In this document: piece after piece, positions 62,303 through 64,000 of the stretch
How positions within the stretch are numbered: position 1 is the stretch's first letter
Layout of the letters: each line of letters starts with the position of its first letter
NCBI GenBank assembly: GCA_016342345.1
Contig: JAEINO010000016.1
Location: 1 to 64,000, forward strand
Length of the DNA: 64,000 bases
Direction: 5' to 3'
Origin: Pseudodesulfovibrio sp.
GTDB lineage: Bacteria > Desulfobacterota > Desulfovibrionia > Desulfovibrionales > Desulfovibrionaceae
The notes under the pieces: model-generated
What the model was told of the DNA's origin: nothing
Databases searched by the model: none
Seen by the model: the letters and a program-made list of their open reading frames with translations, nothing else
Translations under genes and position numbers: made by a program

Positions 62303-63052
62303 CTATCGTCCCAAAGCGTTTCTGAGTACGCGTCTCAACCGGACTTCGTCCAGGCTTGTAGTCAATCTACCGTTCATGGCCACCGAGACTTCACCGCGTT
62401 CCTCGGAAACAACCACGGTAATAGAGTCAAACCCTTCACTAACACCGAGGGCAGCCCTGTGCCGGGTGCCATACATCGGCTGTCCCCTGAGCTTGGACGA
62501 CAAAGGCAAAATGCAGGCCGCAGCCACGATTCTGTCACGCCGAATAATGACCGCCCCATCATGCAAAGGGGTATCAGAAACAAAAATTGTTTCGAGGAGC
62601 TCCTTGTTCACCTTTGCATCAAGCTCGATACCACGATCTATTATATCACCCAATGGTACGTTCTTCTCAATAACAATGATAGCTCCGGTGCTGGTTTTGG
62701 ACATATTCATAACAGCCAGAATCAGATTATCCAGCGTAACATCACGAACCTGAGATTTGCTCCAGAATCGCTTGGTACCAACACGTGCCAAAGCCTTTCG
62801 AATGTCAGTCCTGAAAAGAATAACAACCACGAGGAATATGGATGTAAGGAACTCACCCAGCATGGCATTGAGCGTATAGAGATTGAACTTGTCTGATAAA
62901 TAGTAGACCACAAGCACAACGACCATGCCATACAGCACGGCGGCAGCCCGTGTCCCACGAACAAGGACAATGATATTGTAATAGATGAAGGCAACAAGGC
63001 CAATATCGAGCAGCACCCGCCACGTGATCTGAATTCCGAAAAGTTCAAACAT
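62303..63052 (-). CDS. cdaA: diadenylate cyclase (c-di-AMP synthase)
   Basis: This 249-residue protein has three N-terminal membrane segments and a DAC domain with the catalytic motifs DGA ('LHDGAVIIRRDRIVAAACILPLS') and RHR ('GTRHRAALGVSEGFDSITVVVSEERGEVSVA'). It condenses two ATP to c-di-AMP. The order ftsH-folP-cdaA-cdaR-glmM here, together with KtrAB elsewhere in the window, suggests potassium and wall control by c-di-AMP. Confidence 0.93.
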   Translation of the reverse strand: MFELFGIQITWRVLLDIGLVAFIYYNIIVLVRGTRAAAVLYGMVVVLVVYYLSDKFNLYTLNAMLGEFLTSIFLVVVILFRTDIRKALARVGTKRFWSKSQVRDVTLDNLILAVMNMSKTSTGAIIVIEKNVPLGDIIDRGIELDAKVNKELLETIFVSDTPLHDGAVIIRRDRIVAAACILPLSSKLRGQPMYGTRHRAALGVSEGFDSITVVVSEERGEVSVAMNGRLTTSLDEVRLRRVLRNALGR

Positions 63053-63060
63053 ATTTTTGA

Positions 63061-63900
63061 CTACGCTAATTCCCGAACTATGGTCAACGTTTGCAATGCA
63101 AGTTCCACCTCATGAACACGATGGATTAGCACACCCTTTGCCGCCAAAAGCGCAGTAGCCACCTGTGTGGCATTCTGCCGCTTTTCTACTCCAAGCCCGA
63201 GAAGTCCCTGCCAAAGCGACTTATTGGAAAGCCCCATATACAATGGAAAACCCAGACTTTCAAATCGTTCAATCTCCCGCAAAATCGCCAGATTATGCTC
63301 CAATGTCTTGCCGAATCCGATCCCCGGATCAAGCACGACCCGGTCCATCGGCAAGCCAGCCTTGTCGAGAACCTCCAGTCTCTCTTCAAAAAAAACCATG
63401 ATATCTTCTATCACATCAAAATATTCAGGCTCATCCTGCATATTTTCCGACCGCCCCAGGCTATGCATAAGCACATAGCCCGGCTTGTATTGGGATATGA
63501 CATCCAGCAATCCCGGATCATATCTAAACGCGGACACATCATTAAGAATGTCAGCCCCGGCATCCAAGGCTCGGGCAGCGACACCAGCCTTGCACGTATC
63601 CACGGAAATAACGCACCCAGTGTCAGCCTCGGCCAGACTTCTCACCACCGGTATTACCCGCTCAATCTCTTCGACTTCACTCACGGAATTCGCATATGGC
63701 CGGGTGGATTCTCCGCCCACATCGAGAATATGAGCACCCTGTCGAGCCAACTTTAGACCATGTGCAATGCCGGAATGCACATCGCCGTGTTCTCCACCAT
63801 CATAAAAAGAATCAGGAGTCACATTGACCACCCCTGCAATGAAAAAGGGGGCCGGCCCCAAAACCTTGCCCCCTTTCAATATCCACATCGTATCATTCAT
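63061..63900 (-). CDS. folP: dihydropteroate synthase
   Basis: This 279-residue TIM-barrel protein has 'GVVNVTPDSFYDGG', 'ILDVGGESTRPYANSVSEVEE', 'VISVDTCKAGVAARALDAGADILNDVSAF', and 'VVLDPGIGFGKTLEHNLAIL' with 'GLSNKSLW'. It joins pABA and the pterin diphosphate in folate synthesis. The ATG at 63900 is preferred; a TTG 6 bp upstream is possible. It follows ftsH by 21 bp. Confidence 0.94.
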   Translation of the reverse strand: MNDTMWILKGGKVLGPAPFFIAGVVNVTPDSFYDGGEHGDVHSGIAHGLKLARQGAHILDVGGESTRPYANSVSEVEEIERVIPVVRSLAEADTGCVISVDTCKAGVAARALDAGADILNDVSAFRYDPGLLDVISQYKPGYVLMHSLGRSENMQDEPEYFDVIEDIMVFFEERLEVLDKAGLPMDRVVLDPGIGFGKTLEHNLAILREIERFESLGFPLYMGLSNKSLWQGLLGLGVEKRQNATQVATALLAAKGVLIHRVHEVELALQTLTIVRELA

Positions 63901-63921
63901 GGTCAATATACTAATCTCACC

Positions 63922-64000
63922 TTATTGAAGCTTGGTGTCATCATCATCATCCGAACCGGGCTTGTCGTCTTCTTCAAGAATGAAATCATCCTTGTCGACA
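63922..64000 (-). CDS. ftsH: C-terminal end of a protein, probably FtsH (partial)
   Basis: Only the last 26 codons are inside the window, ending '...VDKDDFILEEDDKPGSDDDDTKLQ' and a TAA. The acidic, disordered tail and its position directly before folP and cdaA match the end of the membrane AAA+ protease FtsH in this group, but the catalytic part is outside. Confidence 0.6.
   Translation of the reverse strand, partial: VDKDDFILEEDDKPGSDDDDDTKLQ

Overview
The window looks like chromosome of a sulfate-reducing deltaproteobacterium of the Desulfovibrionaceae (Desulfovibrio / Pseudodesulfovibrio type). This is an inference from gene content: an eight-haem c-type cytochrome beside a sigma-54 activator, a Wolinella-type fumarate reductase (frdCAB) followed by a two-subunit Fe-S fumarase, a fused B12/radical-SAM protein, many two-component and GGDEF proteins, and the order ftsH-folP-cdaA-cdaR-glmM. 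No phage, integrase, transposase or CRISPR array was found. The sequence is almost wholly protein-coding, with one tRNA and one riboswitch.

Layout. 0.1-7.3 kb (+): a sodium/solute symporter pair, an OFA-type MFS carrier, a small Sm-like protein and an 841-residue radical SAM protein ending at a 23-bp perfect terminator, met by a convergent lipoprotein gene. 7.5-13.2 kb (+): a complete five-gene peptide-type ABC importer. 13.3-22.3 kb (-): a response regulator, a CoA-disulfide/persulfide reductase with rhodanese domain, a PLP aminotransferase, a 56-residue acidic protein, fumarase and fumarate reductase. 22.8-26 kb (+): an M16 peptidase lipoprotein and a YbjQ-type protein. 26-30.2 kb (-): aroC, KtrA/KtrB potassium uptake, a small protein and aroK. 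30.3-36.8 kb: a YchF-like P-loop protein, an orphan binding protein, a kinase-fold protein lacking its catalytic residues, a ferredoxin, an HsdR-N-like protein, a response regulator-PAS-GGDEF protein and comB. 37-42.7 kb: a nucleotide-sugar decarboxylase, two glycosyltransferases, a PAP2 phosphatase, and a GT2 / lipid-A-N-domain / TVP38 membrane operon. 42.9 kb: initiator tRNA-Met with its own promoter. 43-45.7 kb: a sigma-54 activator divergent from the octahaem cytochrome, with a -24/-12 promoter between them. 45.8-50.9 kb (-): TPP riboswitch, terminator and thiS-G-H-F-E-C. 51-54 kb (+): a zinc-ribbon protein and a PocR-PAS-PAS-GGDEF protein. 54-64 kb (-): ftsH(end)-folP-cdaA-cdaR-glmM-galU-unknown-priA-Skp-like-SH3 protein.

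The least explained signal is a family of about 125-155 bp non-coding hairpin elements in four copies (16998-17154, 17157-17281, 38018-38142, 51535-51690). All share a core but carry two kinds of terminal inverted repeat. Two copies are nearly identical and lie 34 kb apart in opposite orientation. One is flanked by a duplicated terminator and another begins on the last base of a stop codon. Other points of interest are the sigma-54/cytochrome unit, the degenerate kinase, the Sm-like protein, and the co-occurrence of a c-di-AMP cyclase operon with a KtrA-type channel regulator.
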